A DNA stretch of 64,000 nucleotides from DASQMT01 sp963835735 (GCA_963835735.1 CAWIGP010000009.1:186001-250000), one strand, 5' to 3'; numbered from the stretch's first letter, positions 42,021 to 50,768 are shown. Notes: a model not told the origin generated them from the letters alone. Numbers and translations are program-made.

Positions 42021-42566
42021 TTACGCGATCGCCGTCACGCGCTCCTTGGCAGTCTGGACGGCGTTCTCGACCTGCGAGCGGTTGCGGCGGACGAGGCGCT
42101 CCGCGTCACGGCGCCGGCCGCGCAGCTCGCGCTCGAGCCGGGTGCGCGCCTTGCGCACGTCGCGCTCGAACCGGTTGCGGGCGGTCGTGCCGCGGCGCTC
42201 GAACTTGTTGATGCGCTTCCCGGCGGCCGCGCGGGACGTGGTCACATCGCGCACGTCGTTGACGAGGGCGACGGCGCGGTCGCGCGCCTCGAGCGTGGCG
42301 CCGACATACACCAGCGCGGCGCGCTCGGCGACGTTGCGGCCCTGCTTGGCGGTCGTCTTCGCCGCGCGGACGTTGGCCTCGGCAGCCTCGCGCGTCTCGT
42401 TCGCGGCGATCGTACGGCTGCGACGAGCCGTCGCCTTCGACGGCGCCTTGGCGGCCGTCGCGCGCGGCTTGCTCGACTTGCGCGCGGTGCTCGTGCGCTT
42501 CGGAGCGGCAGCCGGCTTCGCCGGAGTCGTCGCGGTGGTCTCGGTGGTCGTGGTGGTGTCAGCCAT
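42021..42566 (-). CDS. Lys/Arg/Ala-rich histone-like basic protein
   Basis: This is a 181-residue highly basic protein. The first 60 residues are disordered and Ala/Lys/Thr/Pro rich (KPAAAPKRTSTARKSSKPRA and similar), resembling histone H1-like tails. The C-terminal 110 residues are predicted to be a long amphipathic helix or coiled coil: NETREAAEANVRAAKTTAKQ, then an Arg-rich end with RTRLERELRGRRRDAERLVR. No signal peptide or membrane helix. It could coat DNA or polyphosphate-like polymers, or be a phasin/HbhA-like protein. None is established. The single-gene unit has its own terminator and an upstream palindrome. Confidence 0.75.
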   Translation of the reverse strand: MADTTTTTETTATTPAKPAAAPKRTSTARKSSKPRATAAKAPSKATARRSRTIAANETREAAEANVRAAKTTAKQGRNVAERAALVYVGATLEARDRAVALVNDVRDVTTSRAAAGKRINKFERRGTTARNRFERDVRKARTRLERELRGRRRDAERLVRRNRSQVENAVQTAKERVTAIA

Positions 42567-42606
42567 GTGGTTGATCAAGCCCCTCTGTGTGCGGTCACTG
42601 TATCGA

Positions 42607-42620
42607 ACTTAGAACTAAGT
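42607..42620. promoter_or_regulatory. Palindrome upstream of the histone-like gene
   Basis: ACTTAGAACTAAGT, a perfect 6-bp arm pair around AA, about 41 bp upstream of the start of the basic protein. The 264-bp gap 42567-42830 shows no gene. This AT-richer palindrome stands out there and may be an operator or part of the promoter. Confidence 0.4.
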
Positions 42621-42830
42621 CGCTAGCGGTGCTACCCATCGAACACACGTTTGTAAACCGCACTTCCTCCCTTGTTACACGCTCTGGCTAAAGCCACGTG
42701 AACACTTGGAGAACCGGGCCGGACTTTGTGACAATCGGAACGGACGTTCGGCTCTGCCAGGAGTCTGGCGCATCGGGGCCCGAGCGCGCTTCGACCGCCG
42801 GGCGGAACCGGGTCCGACCGGTTGTCGGGC

Positions 42831-43871
42831 TTAAGCTGCGGCGGGTTCGACCCGGGCGAGCCAGCCCGCCGGATCGTCGAGCTCGGCCAGCGTCGGCAGC
42901 CGGTCCGGCTCCTCCCACACGCGGTTGAGGCCCTCGATCCCGGCGCGCTCGACCACGCCGTCGCAGAACTGCTTGCCGAGCTCGTACTGGCGCAGCTTCA
43001 TGTCCATGCCGATCAGCCGCTCGAGCAGCCGCAGGAGGCCGGTGCGGTCGGCGCGGCGGCGCTCGAGCGCAGCCCGCAGCCGCGGCAGGTCGTCGATCAC
43101 CTCGGCGCCGACGGCGTCCATCACGTGCTCCGCGTAGCCCTCGAGCACCGCCATGAAGGCCTGGATGCCGTCCATCTGCGCACGCCGCTCCGGGCCGAGC
43201 ACGACGGAGGCGAGGCCGTTCTCGCGCACGGTGTCGACCAGGCCGCGCAGGTCGTCGAGCCCGGGCACGCCGCTGAACAGCCGCCCCGGGTCGAAGTTCA
43301 GCGCCGCGGTCAGCTCCCGTACCAGGCCGGCGAGGTGCGGCCGCAGCCACGGCACGCCGCCGAACTGCAGCGCGTGCGTGATCTCGTGCAGCGCGACCCA
43401 GCGCAGCAGCTGCTCGGGCTCGGCCTCGAGCGCCTTCGCCGCGTGGCCGAGGTTCGGCGCGACGAACAGCAGCCGCGCCGGCGCTTCCGGGTCGAGCACC
43501 GGGAACTCGTACTGGCCCATCACCCGTCCGGCGAGGAAGCCCGAGATCGCGCCGGCCTCGACGCCGAGCACCGCTCCCGCCGCGCCGCCCACGACGCCGC
43601 CGAGCGAGCCGAGGCGCTCCGCCGCCTTGTCCGCCGCGGGATCGAGCACGCCCTTGATCGAGCGCAGGTTGGCCTCCACCCACTCGCGCCGGTCGACCGC
43701 CTCTGCGACCGGCAGCACACCGGCCGCGGGCGTCAGCCCGGTGTAGGAGGAGACGAGCGCCTCGGCCTCGTCTGCGGGCTTGACGAGCGCCTGGAACGGA
43801 CCCGGGTCGCCCGACGGTTGCAGCGCCGCGACGCCCTCGGCGACCTTGGCGGCGAGGTTCCAATCGACCAT
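42831..43871 (-). CDS. Zinc metalloprotease-like protein, actinobacterial DUF2342/zincin_2 family
   Basis: This is a 346-residue protein with the zinc-binding motif HEITH at 162-166 in VALHEITHALQFGGVPW. It has the features of the family annotated as 'coenzyme F420 biosynthesis-associated' or zinc-dependent metalloprotease in actinobacteria. The N-terminal start MVDWNLAAKVAEGV is typical, and the segment MGQYEFPVLDP lies just before the zinc site. A third ligand Glu would come from LEGYAEHVMDAVG (Glu after the gly). No signal peptide is seen, so it is cytoplasmic. Whether it cleaves peptides is not proved. The gap to the next gene holds a nested palindrome element. Confidence 0.85.
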   Translation of the reverse strand: MVDWNLAAKVAEGVAALQPSGDPGPFQALVKPADEAEALVSSYTGLTPAAGVLPVAEAVDRREWVEANLRSIKGVLDPAADKAAERLGSLGGVVGGAAGAVLGVEAGAISGFLAGRVMGQYEFPVLDPEAPARLLFVAPNLGHAAKALEAEPEQLLRWVALHEITHALQFGGVPWLRPHLAGLVRELTAALNFDPGRLFSGVPGLDDLRGLVDTVRENGLASVVLGPERRAQMDGIQAFMAVLEGYAEHVMDAVGAEVIDDLPRLRAALERRRADRTGLLRLLERLIGMDMKLRQYELGKQFCDGVVERAGIEGLNRVWEEPDRLPTLAELDDPAGWLARVEPAAA

Positions 43872-43897
43872 CCGTAGAGCATGGCAGGCGCGTGTGT

Positions 43898-43990
43898 ACG
43901 TCAACTGCGGCATTGAAGGGGCGCGGGATCGGCCGCGCGGCGGCGCGCGCGCCCGCGATCCGGGCCCGCCCTCAATGCCGCAGTTGACGT
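43898..43990. repeat. Nested-palindrome element C (perfect 19-bp inverted repeat)
   Basis: ACGTCAACTGCGGCATTGA (43898-43916) and TCAATGCCGCAGTTGACGT (43972-43990) are exact inverse copies around a 55-bp GC-rich inner part that itself has partial symmetry. It occupies the gap between the two minus-strand genes at 43871 and 44000. It is the best-preserved copy of the family found at about 5.0, 23.4 and 54.9 kb. Confidence 0.9.
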
Positions 43991-43999
43991 TCGCCGGCG

Positions 44000-44836
44000 T
44001 CACCCCTTCGGCACGCGCGCGAGCTCGCGCAGCGCGGCATCGGACCGCGCCGCGACCACCGGCGCCACCGGCCCGATCACGTCCAACGGCGCCCCGAGCG
44101 GCGACGCGCACCCGACGAACGCGACCGCTCCGCCCGCCTCGCGCACGATCAACTGCCCCGCCGCGACGTCGACCGCGCGCGAGCGGCGCAGCGTGACCAT
44201 CCCGTCCAGCCGCGCCGCCGCGACCTGGCAGAGCGTGACCGCGATCGCGCCGATCGCACGCAGGCGATGCGCGCTCTCGGCCAGCGCGTCCGCGGAGTCG
44301 CGCACCCAGCGCGGGTCGGCCGACTCGATCCCGAGCAGCTCGAGCTTCCCGCCCACGCGCCGCTCCGCCAACTCGGGATCGAGCGGCTCGCCGTCGAGCA
44401 GCGCACCCTCACCGAGCGACGCCACCCATTCCTCGCCGGCGCCGAAGTCGTGCACGAAGCCGAAGCGGACGTCCGCCATCGTCTCGCCGTCGGCGACCGC
44501 GAGCGAGAGCGCGTAGTGCGGCAGCCCGCGCTTCGCGTTCTTGGAGCCGTCGAGCGGGTCGATGATGACGCGCACCGGGCCGCCGCCGAAGTCGACGTGC
44601 CCGCGCTCCTCGCTCAGCGCCATGAACCGGTGGCCCTCGGCGTGCAGCTCCGCGAGCCGCCGGAAAACCGCCTCCTCGGCCGCCGCGTCGATCTCCAGGG
44701 TGCGGTCGCCGCCCTCCCCGCGAGTGCCCGTCTCGCGCGCGCGCTGGACCGTCGTCGGAGCCGCCGCGAGCACCTCCCGCAGATCCTGGACGGCCGCGCG
44801 CGCCGCGCCCAGCCAATCCGGTCCAGGGGCACTCAC
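44000..44836 (-). CDS. Inositol-monophosphatase-family phosphatase
   Basis: This is a 278-residue lithium-sensitive phosphatase family member. Metal-binding motif 1 is in VIIDPLDGSKNAKRGLPHYA (DPLDGS), with the Glu of LSEERG just before it. Motif 2 is RRSRAVDVAAGQLIVREAGG, where the usual WD is VD. It acts on a sugar or inositol phosphate, possibly inositol-1-phosphate or fructose-1,6-bisphosphate in archaea-like types. GTG 44836 begins VSAPGPDW. It lies back-to-back with the helicase gene with 18 bp between the starts, so both promoters must sit inside each other's coding region. Confidence 0.88.
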   Translation of the reverse strand: MSAPGPDWLGAARAAVQDLREVLAAAPTTVQRARETGTRGEGGDRTLEIDAAAEEAVFRRLAELHAEGHRFMALSEERGHVDFGGGPVRVIIDPLDGSKNAKRGLPHYALSLAVADGETMADVRFGFVHDFGAGEEWVASLGEGALLDGEPLDPELAERRVGGKLELLGIESADPRWVRDSADALAESAHRLRAIGAIAVTLCQVAAARLDGMVTLRRSRAVDVAAGQLIVREAGGAVAFVGCASPLGAPLDVIGPVAPVVAARSDAALRELARVPKG

Positions 44837-44854
44837 CGGCCGTATCCTACGAAG

Positions 44855-47800
44855 GTGCTCGTGACGGAGAACACGCCCGCCCAGCAGGAGGCGGTGACCC
44901 ACCCGGGCGGCCCGCTGCTGATCCTGGCGGGAGCGGGCACCGGCAAGACGCACGTGGTGGTCGAGCGCTTCGCCTGGCTGGTCGCGCAACAGACGCCGGC
45001 GGAGGCGATCCTGGCGCTGACGTTCTCGACCGAGGCGGCCGACGCGCTGCGCGAGCGGATCGAGACGCGCCTGGGCGCCACCGCGTACGGCGAGCTGTCG
45101 GTCACGACGTTCCAGGGGTTCTGCGCGCGGCTGCTGCGCGAGGAGGCGCTGGAGGCGGGGATCGACCCGTTCGCCGCGCCTGTGACCGCCGCCGACCGGC
45201 TGGCGATGCTGCTCGAGCGGATCGACGAGCTGCCGCTGGCGTCGCACGACCTGCGCGGCAACCCCAGCGCGGTGCTCGGCTCGATCGTGCAGCGCATCGA
45301 CCGGCTCAAGGACGAGCTGATCACGGCGGCCGACTACGAGGCCTGGGCCGCGAACGAGAGCGCGCGCGAGCAGGAGTTCGCCGCCATCTACGCCGCCCAC
45401 GACCGGATGCTGGCGGACGGCGGGACGCTCGACGCCGGCGACCTCGTCCTGCACGCCTTCCGCCTGCTGCGGACCAAGCCGCACGTCCGCGCGCGCGTGT
45501 CCGCCCGCTACGAGCACGTGCTCGTCGACGAGTTCCAGGACGCCGGGTTCGCCCAGAACCTGCTGCTCCGCCTGCTCGTCGGCGAGCACGCGAACCTCAC
45601 GGTCGCCGCCGACGACGACCAGGCGATCCACCGCTTCCGCGGCGCTTCGACGAAGAACATCGCCGACTTCCGCGCCGAGTGGGCGGAGGCGACCGTCGTA
45701 CGGCTGACCGAGAGCTTCCGCTCGGGCGCGCGCATCGTCGCGGCGGCGCGGGCGGTCGTCGAGCCCGACGAGACGCGGCTGGATAAGCGGCTGGATGCGC
45801 ATTCGCCCGGCGGCGAGGTCGCGTTCTGGCGCTGCGCCAACGAGCGCGCGCAGGCGCAGGCGACCGCCGCGGACATCGAGCGGCTCGTCTCCCGCGCGGA
45901 CGTCGCGCCCGAGGACGTCTGCGTGCTCGTGCGATCGGTCCGCGGCGAGGGCCAGGCGGTCGCGGCCGCGCTCGAGGAGCGCGCGGTCCCGTACCGGCTC
46001 ACCGGCGCGGCGGCGTTCTTCCAGCGCGCCGAGGTGCGCGACCTGCTCGCCTGGCTGCGGCTGCTCGTCGACCCCGGCGACGCCGGCGCGGTCGTGCGCG
46101 CGCTCGCCCGCCCGCCGATCGAGCTGCGCGCGATCGACCTCGCCCGCTGCACCCAGATCGCGCGCCGGCGCAAGCTCGACATGGTCGCGGCGCTCGGCGC
46201 GGCGCTCGAATCGCCCCAGATCCCGCCCGAGGCGCGCGAGCGGATCGCGCTGTTCCTGAAGATGTACCGCTCGGCCGCCGGCGCGCTGGACTCGACGCGG
46301 CCCGACCTCTACGTGCACCGGCTGATCGAGCGGCTCGGCCTGCGCCGCCAGCTGCTGTTCGCCGCGTCGACCGAGGTCGTCGAGCGGCTCGTCAACCTCG
46401 CCAAGTTCGGCGAGCTCGCCGCCGACTACCTGCGCCGCTCGCCCCAGGCCACCGCGCGCGAGTTCGCGCGTGCGATCGCCGCGGTCGCCGATGCGGGGCT
46501 GCGCGAGGAGGAGGCGGCCGCCGGCGATCGTCCGCGCGGCGTGCAGGTGATGACGATGCGCGCCGCCAAGGGCCTCGAGTTCGACCACGTCTACGTGCTC
46601 GGCCTGATCGCCGCGCGGATGCCCGGCCCGCGCCAGCGCACGCTGGAGCCGATCCCGGACGCGCTGATCAAGGAGGTGCTGCCGCCGGACTCCAAGGCCG
46701 CCCACGTGGCCGAGATGCGGCGGCTGCTGCACGTCGCGATGACGCGCGCGCGGCGACGGCTCGTGATCGCGTACCCGGCGGTCACCGAGCGCGGCTCCCC
46801 CCAGCCGCCCTCACCGTTCGCCGAGGAGGCGCGCGCGGCGCTCGGCGCGGAGTGGGAGGTGCGCGAGGAGGAGCTGTTCGGGCCGGCGGAGACGCTCCAG
46901 TCCACGTTCCGGCTGTTGCGCGACGAGCTGCTCACCACGGTGCAGCAGGTCGGAGGAAGGCTCGGCGAGCTGCGCTTCGACACCGACCTGGACGTCTCCC
47001 ACGCGGTCGTCCGCTACATGGAGCTGCTCAAGCTCTCCGCGCTGATGGAAAGGGCCCGCGGCGGGTTGTCGGTCGCGGAGGCGCTGCCGGAGGTCAACGC
47101 GCGGTTGCTGCAGGCCGCGACCGCCGAGCAGCGCGAGATCTTCGAGACGTCCGCGCTGGACGAGTACCTGCTCGACGCCGAGCGCGACGAGAAGCTGCGC
47201 GCCCGCGCCGTCGCGCAGCGGACCGAGCCGTCGCTCGAGCAGTTCATCCCGCGCCGCGGCGACGGCCTCGTGCTGAGCGCGAGCGACATCGAGACCTACC
47301 GGACGTGCCCGCTGAAGTACAAGTTCGCGCGGGTCTTCCGGATCCCGTCCGAGCCGACCCTCAACCAGCGCTTCGGGATCCTCGTCCACCAGGTGCTCGA
47401 GCGCTTCCACGGCGGCGGCGCGCCGACCGGCTCGCTGCCCGAGCTGCTCGGCCTGCTGGAGGCCGGCTGGCGGCGCGGGGGCTTCGGCGACTCCGAGGAG
47501 GAGCGCCAGCTGCGCGCGAAGGCGACGCAGGCGCTGCTGCGCTACCACGAGCGCTTCCAGGACGAGGACGGCGAGCCGGTGTGGTTCGAGCGCGCATTCG
47601 CCTTCCGGCTCGGACCGCACCTGCTGCGCGGGCGCGTCGACCGGGTCGACAAGCTGCCCGGGGGCGGCTACGAGCTGATCGACTACAAGACCGGGCGCCC
47701 GAAGACCGCGACGCAGCTGCGCGAGGACGTCCAGCTCACGCTCTACGCGGTCGGCGCGCGTGAGTCGTGGCAGCTCGAGGCCGCGCACCAGGCGTACTAC

Positions 47801-47980
47801 TACGTGCTCGACGACGAGAAGGTCCCGGTCGAGCGCACGGAGGAGGATCGCGACTGGATCACCGATACGGTGCTCGAGGTCGCCGACGGCATCCTCGGAC
47901 AGGGCTTCGAGCCGACCCCGTCGTGGTCGGCGTGCTCGATGTGCGACTACCGCATCGCGTGCCCGGCGGCCGAGAAGTAG
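44855..47980 (+). CDS. UvrD-type helicase fused to a PD-(D/E)XK nuclease (AddA/AdnA-like)
   Basis: This is a 1041-residue fusion. The helicase part has Walker A AGAGTGKT at 25-32, motif II VDEFQD, DDDQAIHRFRGAS and motif VI VAMTRARRRLV. The C-terminal part is a RecB-type nuclease with the catalytic ELIDYKTGRP and four cysteines (CPLKYKFARVF and CSMCDYRIAC) of an Fe-S cluster, as in AddB-type nucleases. Helicase plus nuclease in one chain suggests processing of broken DNA ends in recombinational repair. AdnAB in mycobacteria has a similar arrangement. No second subunit is near, so it could be the ancestral single chain or one partner. Start is GTG 44855 or 44861. Confidence 0.93.
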   Translation: MLVTENTPAQQEAVTHPGGPLLILAGAGTGKTHVVVERFAWLVAQQTPAEAILALTFSTEAADALRERIETRLGATAYGELSVTTFQGFCARLLREEALEAGIDPFAAPVTAADRLAMLLERIDELPLASHDLRGNPSAVLGSIVQRIDRLKDELITAADYEAWAANESAREQEFAAIYAAHDRMLADGGTLDAGDLVLHAFRLLRTKPHVRARVSARYEHVLVDEFQDAGFAQNLLLRLLVGEHANLTVAADDDQAIHRFRGASTKNIADFRAEWAEATVVRLTESFRSGARIVAAARAVVEPDETRLDKRLDAHSPGGEVAFWRCANERAQAQATAADIERLVSRADVAPEDVCVLVRSVRGEGQAVAAALEERAVPYRLTGAAAFFQRAEVRDLLAWLRLLVDPGDAGAVVRALARPPIELRAIDLARCTQIARRRKLDMVAALGAALESPQIPPEARERIALFLKMYRSAAGALDSTRPDLYVHRLIERLGLRRQLLFAASTEVVERLVNLAKFGELAADYLRRSPQATAREFARAIAAVADAGLREEEAAAGDRPRGVQVMTMRAAKGLEFDHVYVLGLIAARMPGPRQRTLEPIPDALIKEVLPPDSKAAHVAEMRRLLHVAMTRARRRLVIAYPAVTERGSPQPPSPFAEEARAALGAEWEVREEELFGPAETLQSTFRLLRDELLTTVQQVGGRLGELRFDTDLDVSHAVVRYMELLKLSALMERARGGLSVAEALPEVNARLLQAATAEQREIFETSALDEYLLDAERDEKLRARAVAQRTEPSLEQFIPRRGDGLVLSASDIETYRTCPLKYKFARVFRIPSEPTLNQRFGILVHQVLERFHGGGAPTGSLPELLGLLEAGWRRGGFGDSEEERQLRAKATQALLRYHERFQDEDGEPVWFERAFAFRLGPHLLRGRVDRVDKLPGGGYELIDYKTGRPKTATQLREDVQLTLYAVGARESWQLEAAHQAYYYVLDDEKVPVERTEEDRDWITDTVLEVADGILGQGFEPTPSWSACSMCDYRIACPAAEK

Positions 47981-47987
47981 CGCTCGC

Positions 47988-48863
47988 CTAGCTGGGCGGA
48001 TTCCCTCGCTGGCGCAGGAAGCGCTGGAACTCACGCGCGAGCACGTCGCCCGACGGAAGCTGCGAGGGATCCGGCCGGCCCTCCTCCTCGTCGGCCGCCC
48101 GTTCGAGCTTCTCGACGAACGACTGGACGTCCGGGTCCATCTCGACTGCGCGCGTCACCTGGCGCTCGTACTCCGCCGCCGCGTCCTCGAGCTCGGCGGC
48201 GTCGACGGTGATCCCGATCAGGCTCTCCAGCCGGCGCAGCAGCGCGAGCGAGCCCTTCGGGTTCGGCACGACCGCGACGTAATGCGGCACCGCGGCCCAC
48301 ATCGACGCGCTCGGCATCCCGGCGGCCGCGCAGGCGTCGTGGAGGACGCCGACGATCCCGGTCGGGCCCTCGTAGCTCGGCGGCTCCAGCTTCAGCCGGT
48401 CGACCAGCGCGTCGTCGGTGGCGAAAGCGGTCACGCCGACCGGGCGGGAGTGCGGCACGTCGGCGAGCAGCGCGCCGAGCGTCACGACCATCTGGACGCC
48501 GAGCGCCTCGGCCAGCTCGATCACGGTCTCGCAGAACGTGCGCCACCGGTACGCGGGCTCGGGGCCGGAGAGGATCACGAGGTCGCGCGGCGCGCGCGGC
48601 ACGCGCGCTTCGTAGACCTCGATGTCGGGCCAGTCGATCGCGCGCGACTGGCCCTCGACGAGCCGGACGGTCGGCCGCGTCGCCTGGAAGTCGACGAACT
48701 CCTCGGGATCGATCACCGCGAAGCGCTCCGCTCCCAGGGCGGCGCCGAGGTACGTCAGCGCGGAGGTGGCGGACTCGCCGGCGTCGTTCCAGCCCTTGAA
48801 GGCACATACGAGAGCGGGAGCGCGGAGCCCGTCCGGGCGGCGATCCCAGCGCAACGGCTGCAT
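47988..48863 (-). CDS. PAC2-family protein
   Basis: This is a 291-residue protein of the PAC2 (proteasome assembly chaperone 2-like) family. It starts MQPLRWDRRPDGLRAPALVC. GWNDAGESATSALTYLG lies at about 25-41, DPEEFVDFQATRP follows near 51-63, and ILSGPEPAYRWRTFCE is near 100. In actinobacteria PAC2 proteins often neighbour proteasome or ATP-grasp genes, but the proteasome genes are not in this window. The fold is a nucleoside-phosphorylase-like alpha/beta. The role could be ligand binding or assembly. Start ATG 48863. Convergent with the helicase gene. The C-terminus is acidic with EEEGRPDPSQL. Confidence 0.88.
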   Translation of the reverse strand: MQPLRWDRRPDGLRAPALVCAFKGWNDAGESATSALTYLGAALGAERFAVIDPEEFVDFQATRPTVRLVEGQSRAIDWPDIEVYEARVPRAPRDLVILSGPEPAYRWRTFCETVIELAEALGVQMVVTLGALLADVPHSRPVGVTAFATDDALVDRLKLEPPSYEGPTGIVGVLHDACAAAGMPSASMWAAVPHYVAVVPNPKGSLALLRRLESLIGITVDAAELEDAAAEYERQVTRAVEMDPDVQSFVEKLERAADEEEGRPDPSQLPSGDVLAREFQRFLRQRGNPPS

Positions 48864-48947
48864 GCATGTCCACGGTAGCGGACGGGCTCCGGCGCTCTCG
48901 TCCGGCCCGCACAGCATCATCGGATCCGTGCCCACGGAACCTAAAGC

Positions 48948-48958
48948 GGGACTGTCCC
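48948..48958. repeat. GGGACAGTCCC-type palindrome, copy 4
   Basis: GGGACTGTCCC lies 16 bp upstream of the YhaM-like GTG start. It is the same core as the copies at 23162 and 23855-23922. Confidence 0.6.
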
Positions 48959-48974
48959 TCTTTATGATCGGCGC

Positions 48975-49835
48975 GTGGCCGCGGCCGAGCTGAGCGCCCT
49001 GCGGGCAGGCGACGAGGTCGCCGGCGTTTACGCGTGCACGCGCAAGGACCGGCTGACCGCGCGGACCGGGACGCCGTACCTCGCGCTGGAGCTGCGCGAC
49101 CGTACGAGCGCGCTGCCGGCGCGCGTGTTCCGCGACGCCGACCTGCTCGGCGGGCGCTTCGATCGCGGCGACGTCGTGCGCGTGCAGGGCCGCGTCGAGC
49201 GCTTCCGCGACGAGCTGCAGGTCGAGGTGCGCGCGATCGAGCGCGCCGCGGACGCCGACCCCGCGGCGTTCCTGCCCGTCGCGTATCGCAACCTCGACGA
49301 GCTCGACGGGTTCCTCGAGCACCTCGCGCGCGAGGTGCACGAGCCCGGCTACGGCGCGCTGCTGGAGGGGCTGCTCGGCGACGCCGTGCTGCGTGCGCAG
49401 TGGCGCCGCGCGCCGTGCACGCGCGCCGGCCACCATGCGTATCTGGGTGGGCTGCTGGAGCACACCGTCGCCGTCGCCACGCTCGCGCTCGAGGCCTGCC
49501 AGCTGCACCCGCGGCTGAACTCCGACCTGCTGGTGACCGCGGCGATCGTGCACGACCTCGGCAAGACGCGCGAGTTCACCTACGGCGCCGAGATCGGCGT
49601 GTCGGAAGAGGGCCGCCTGCTCGGCCACGTCGTGCTCGGCCAGCAGCTGCTCGAGCCGCGTCTCACGGGCCTGGCGCCCGAGCGGCGCGTCGCGCTGCTG
49701 CACTGCGTGCTCTGCCACCACGGCCCGGACGCCGCGCCGGGGCGGCGCTTCGGCTCGCCCGAGGCGCTCGCGCTCTATCGGCTCAACGCGCTCGACGCGA
49801 GCGTCAAGGGCGCGCTGGAGCACGGTCTGCCGTAG
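48975..49835 (+). CDS. HD-domain 3'-5' exoribonuclease, YhaM-like
   Basis: This is a 286-residue protein. An OB-fold at about 8-95 (RAGDEVAGVYACTRKDRLTA and VRVQGRVERFRDELQVEVRA) is followed by an HD-domain at about 145-275 with HHAYLGGLLEHTVAVA (H of HD), IVHDLGKTREFTY and LCHHGPDAAPGRR. OB plus HD is the YhaM architecture of 3'-5' exoribonucleases. The GTG at 48975 has no obvious purine-rich ribosome-binding site immediately upstream, and GGGACTGTCCC lies 16 bp 5' to it. The 110-bp gap to the divergent PAC2 gene has nothing else. The next gene (asparaginase) is convergent. Confidence 0.85.
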   Translation: MAAAELSALRAGDEVAGVYACTRKDRLTARTGTPYLALELRDRTSALPARVFRDADLLGGRFDRGDVVRVQGRVERFRDELQVEVRAIERAADADPAAFLPVAYRNLDELDGFLEHLAREVHEPGYGALLEGLLGDAVLRAQWRRAPCTRAGHHAYLGGLLEHTVAVATLALEACQLHPRLNSDLLVTAAIVHDLGKTREFTYGAEIGVSEEGRLLGHVVLGQQLLEPRLTGLAPERRVALLHCVLCHHGPDAAPGRRFGSPEALALYRLNALDASVKGALEHGLP

Positions 49836-49842
49836 CCGGGGG

Positions 49843-50763
49843 TCAGTCGCTGCGCAGCTCCCCGACGCGCACCCCGCGCGAGTTCACGATCGGAGCGGCG
49901 ACCAGCGCCTCGGGCACCGCGGCGGCGAGGCCGAGCTCGGAGCGCACCAGCGCGACGCCGGCCGGCGGCACGGCGCGCAGCGAGCCGTCACGGATCTTCA
50001 GCGCGAGCCCGCGGCCGTCGGGCAGCCCGACCGCGAGCACGCCCTCGGCGCCGATCTTCGCGACCAGGCCTTCCTCCGCCCGCATCAGCTCGGTGTCGAT
50101 CGCGCCGTCGTAGGCGACCAGCTCGGGATGCGCGCGCATCGCGGCCGCGCAGCGGTCGCCGGCCGCGCCGAGCTCGCCGCCGGCGAGCCGCCCGAATGCC
50201 CGCGCCAGCGCGGAGAGCGGCACGGCGAACGTGCGCATGCCGCAGCCGTCGGTCGCCTCCTCGCTCGCCGCGTCGACGCCGCACGCATCCGCGACCGACG
50301 CGCGCATCGCGCCCTGGAGCGGATGACCGGCGCGGAAGTAGCCGTCGAGCGGCCACCCCTCGGCGAGGCAGCGGGCGAGCCCGAAAGCGTGCTTGCCGGA
50401 GCAGTTGTGCCGGATCCGGGACGGCTTGGCGTCGTCGGCGGCGCGCGGGTCCAGCGGCAGCTCCGGCCCGCATGCGAGCGCGTCCTCGAGCAGCCCGCAC
50501 GCCTCCAGGACCTCGCCGACGACCTCCACGTGTGCCGGCCAGCCGCCGTGCGACGCGCACGCGAGCGCCAGGTGCCGGGAATCCAGCTCGAAGCGCTCGA
50601 GCACGCCGGCGCGGACGCTGCCGAGCGCCTGCAGCGGCTTGACCGCCGAGCGCGCGAACACCGGCAGGTCGGGGTCCGGGCCGGCGACCGACCCGTCGGG
50701 TTGCACGACGCACCAGGCGACGCGGTGCTCGGACTCGACCGCGCGGCCCCGGAGCGCGATCAC
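49843..50763 (-). CDS. Asparaginase of the PF06089 type
   Basis: This is a 306-residue asparaginase of the type found in rhizobia and actinobacteria, unrelated to the classical type I/II enzymes. Conserved blocks: ARSAVKPLQALGSVRAGVLE near 42-61, LALACASHGGWPAHVEVV near 70-87, the NCSGKHAFGLARCLAEGWPL segment with Ser-Gly-Lys near 125, and ATDGCGMRTFAVPLSALARA near 170. GTG 50763 begins with VIALRGRAVES. It starts 5 bp after the pyrophosphatase stop, so the two may be co-transcribed. Probably cytoplasmic (no signal peptide). It hydrolyses L-asparagine to aspartate and ammonia. Confidence 0.85.
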   Translation of the reverse strand: MIALRGRAVESEHRVAWCVVQPDGSVAGPDPDLPVFARSAVKPLQALGSVRAGVLERFELDSRHLALACASHGGWPAHVEVVGEVLEACGLLEDALACGPELPLDPRAADDAKPSRIRHNCSGKHAFGLARCLAEGWPLDGYFRAGHPLQGAMRASVADACGVDAASEEATDGCGMRTFAVPLSALARAFGRLAGGELGAAGDRCAAAMRAHPELVAYDGAIDTELMRAEEGLVAKIGAEGVLAVGLPDGRGLALKIRDGSLRAVPPAGVALVRSELGLAAAVPEALVAAPIVNSRGVRVGELRSD

Positions 50764-50768
50764 GCGCG

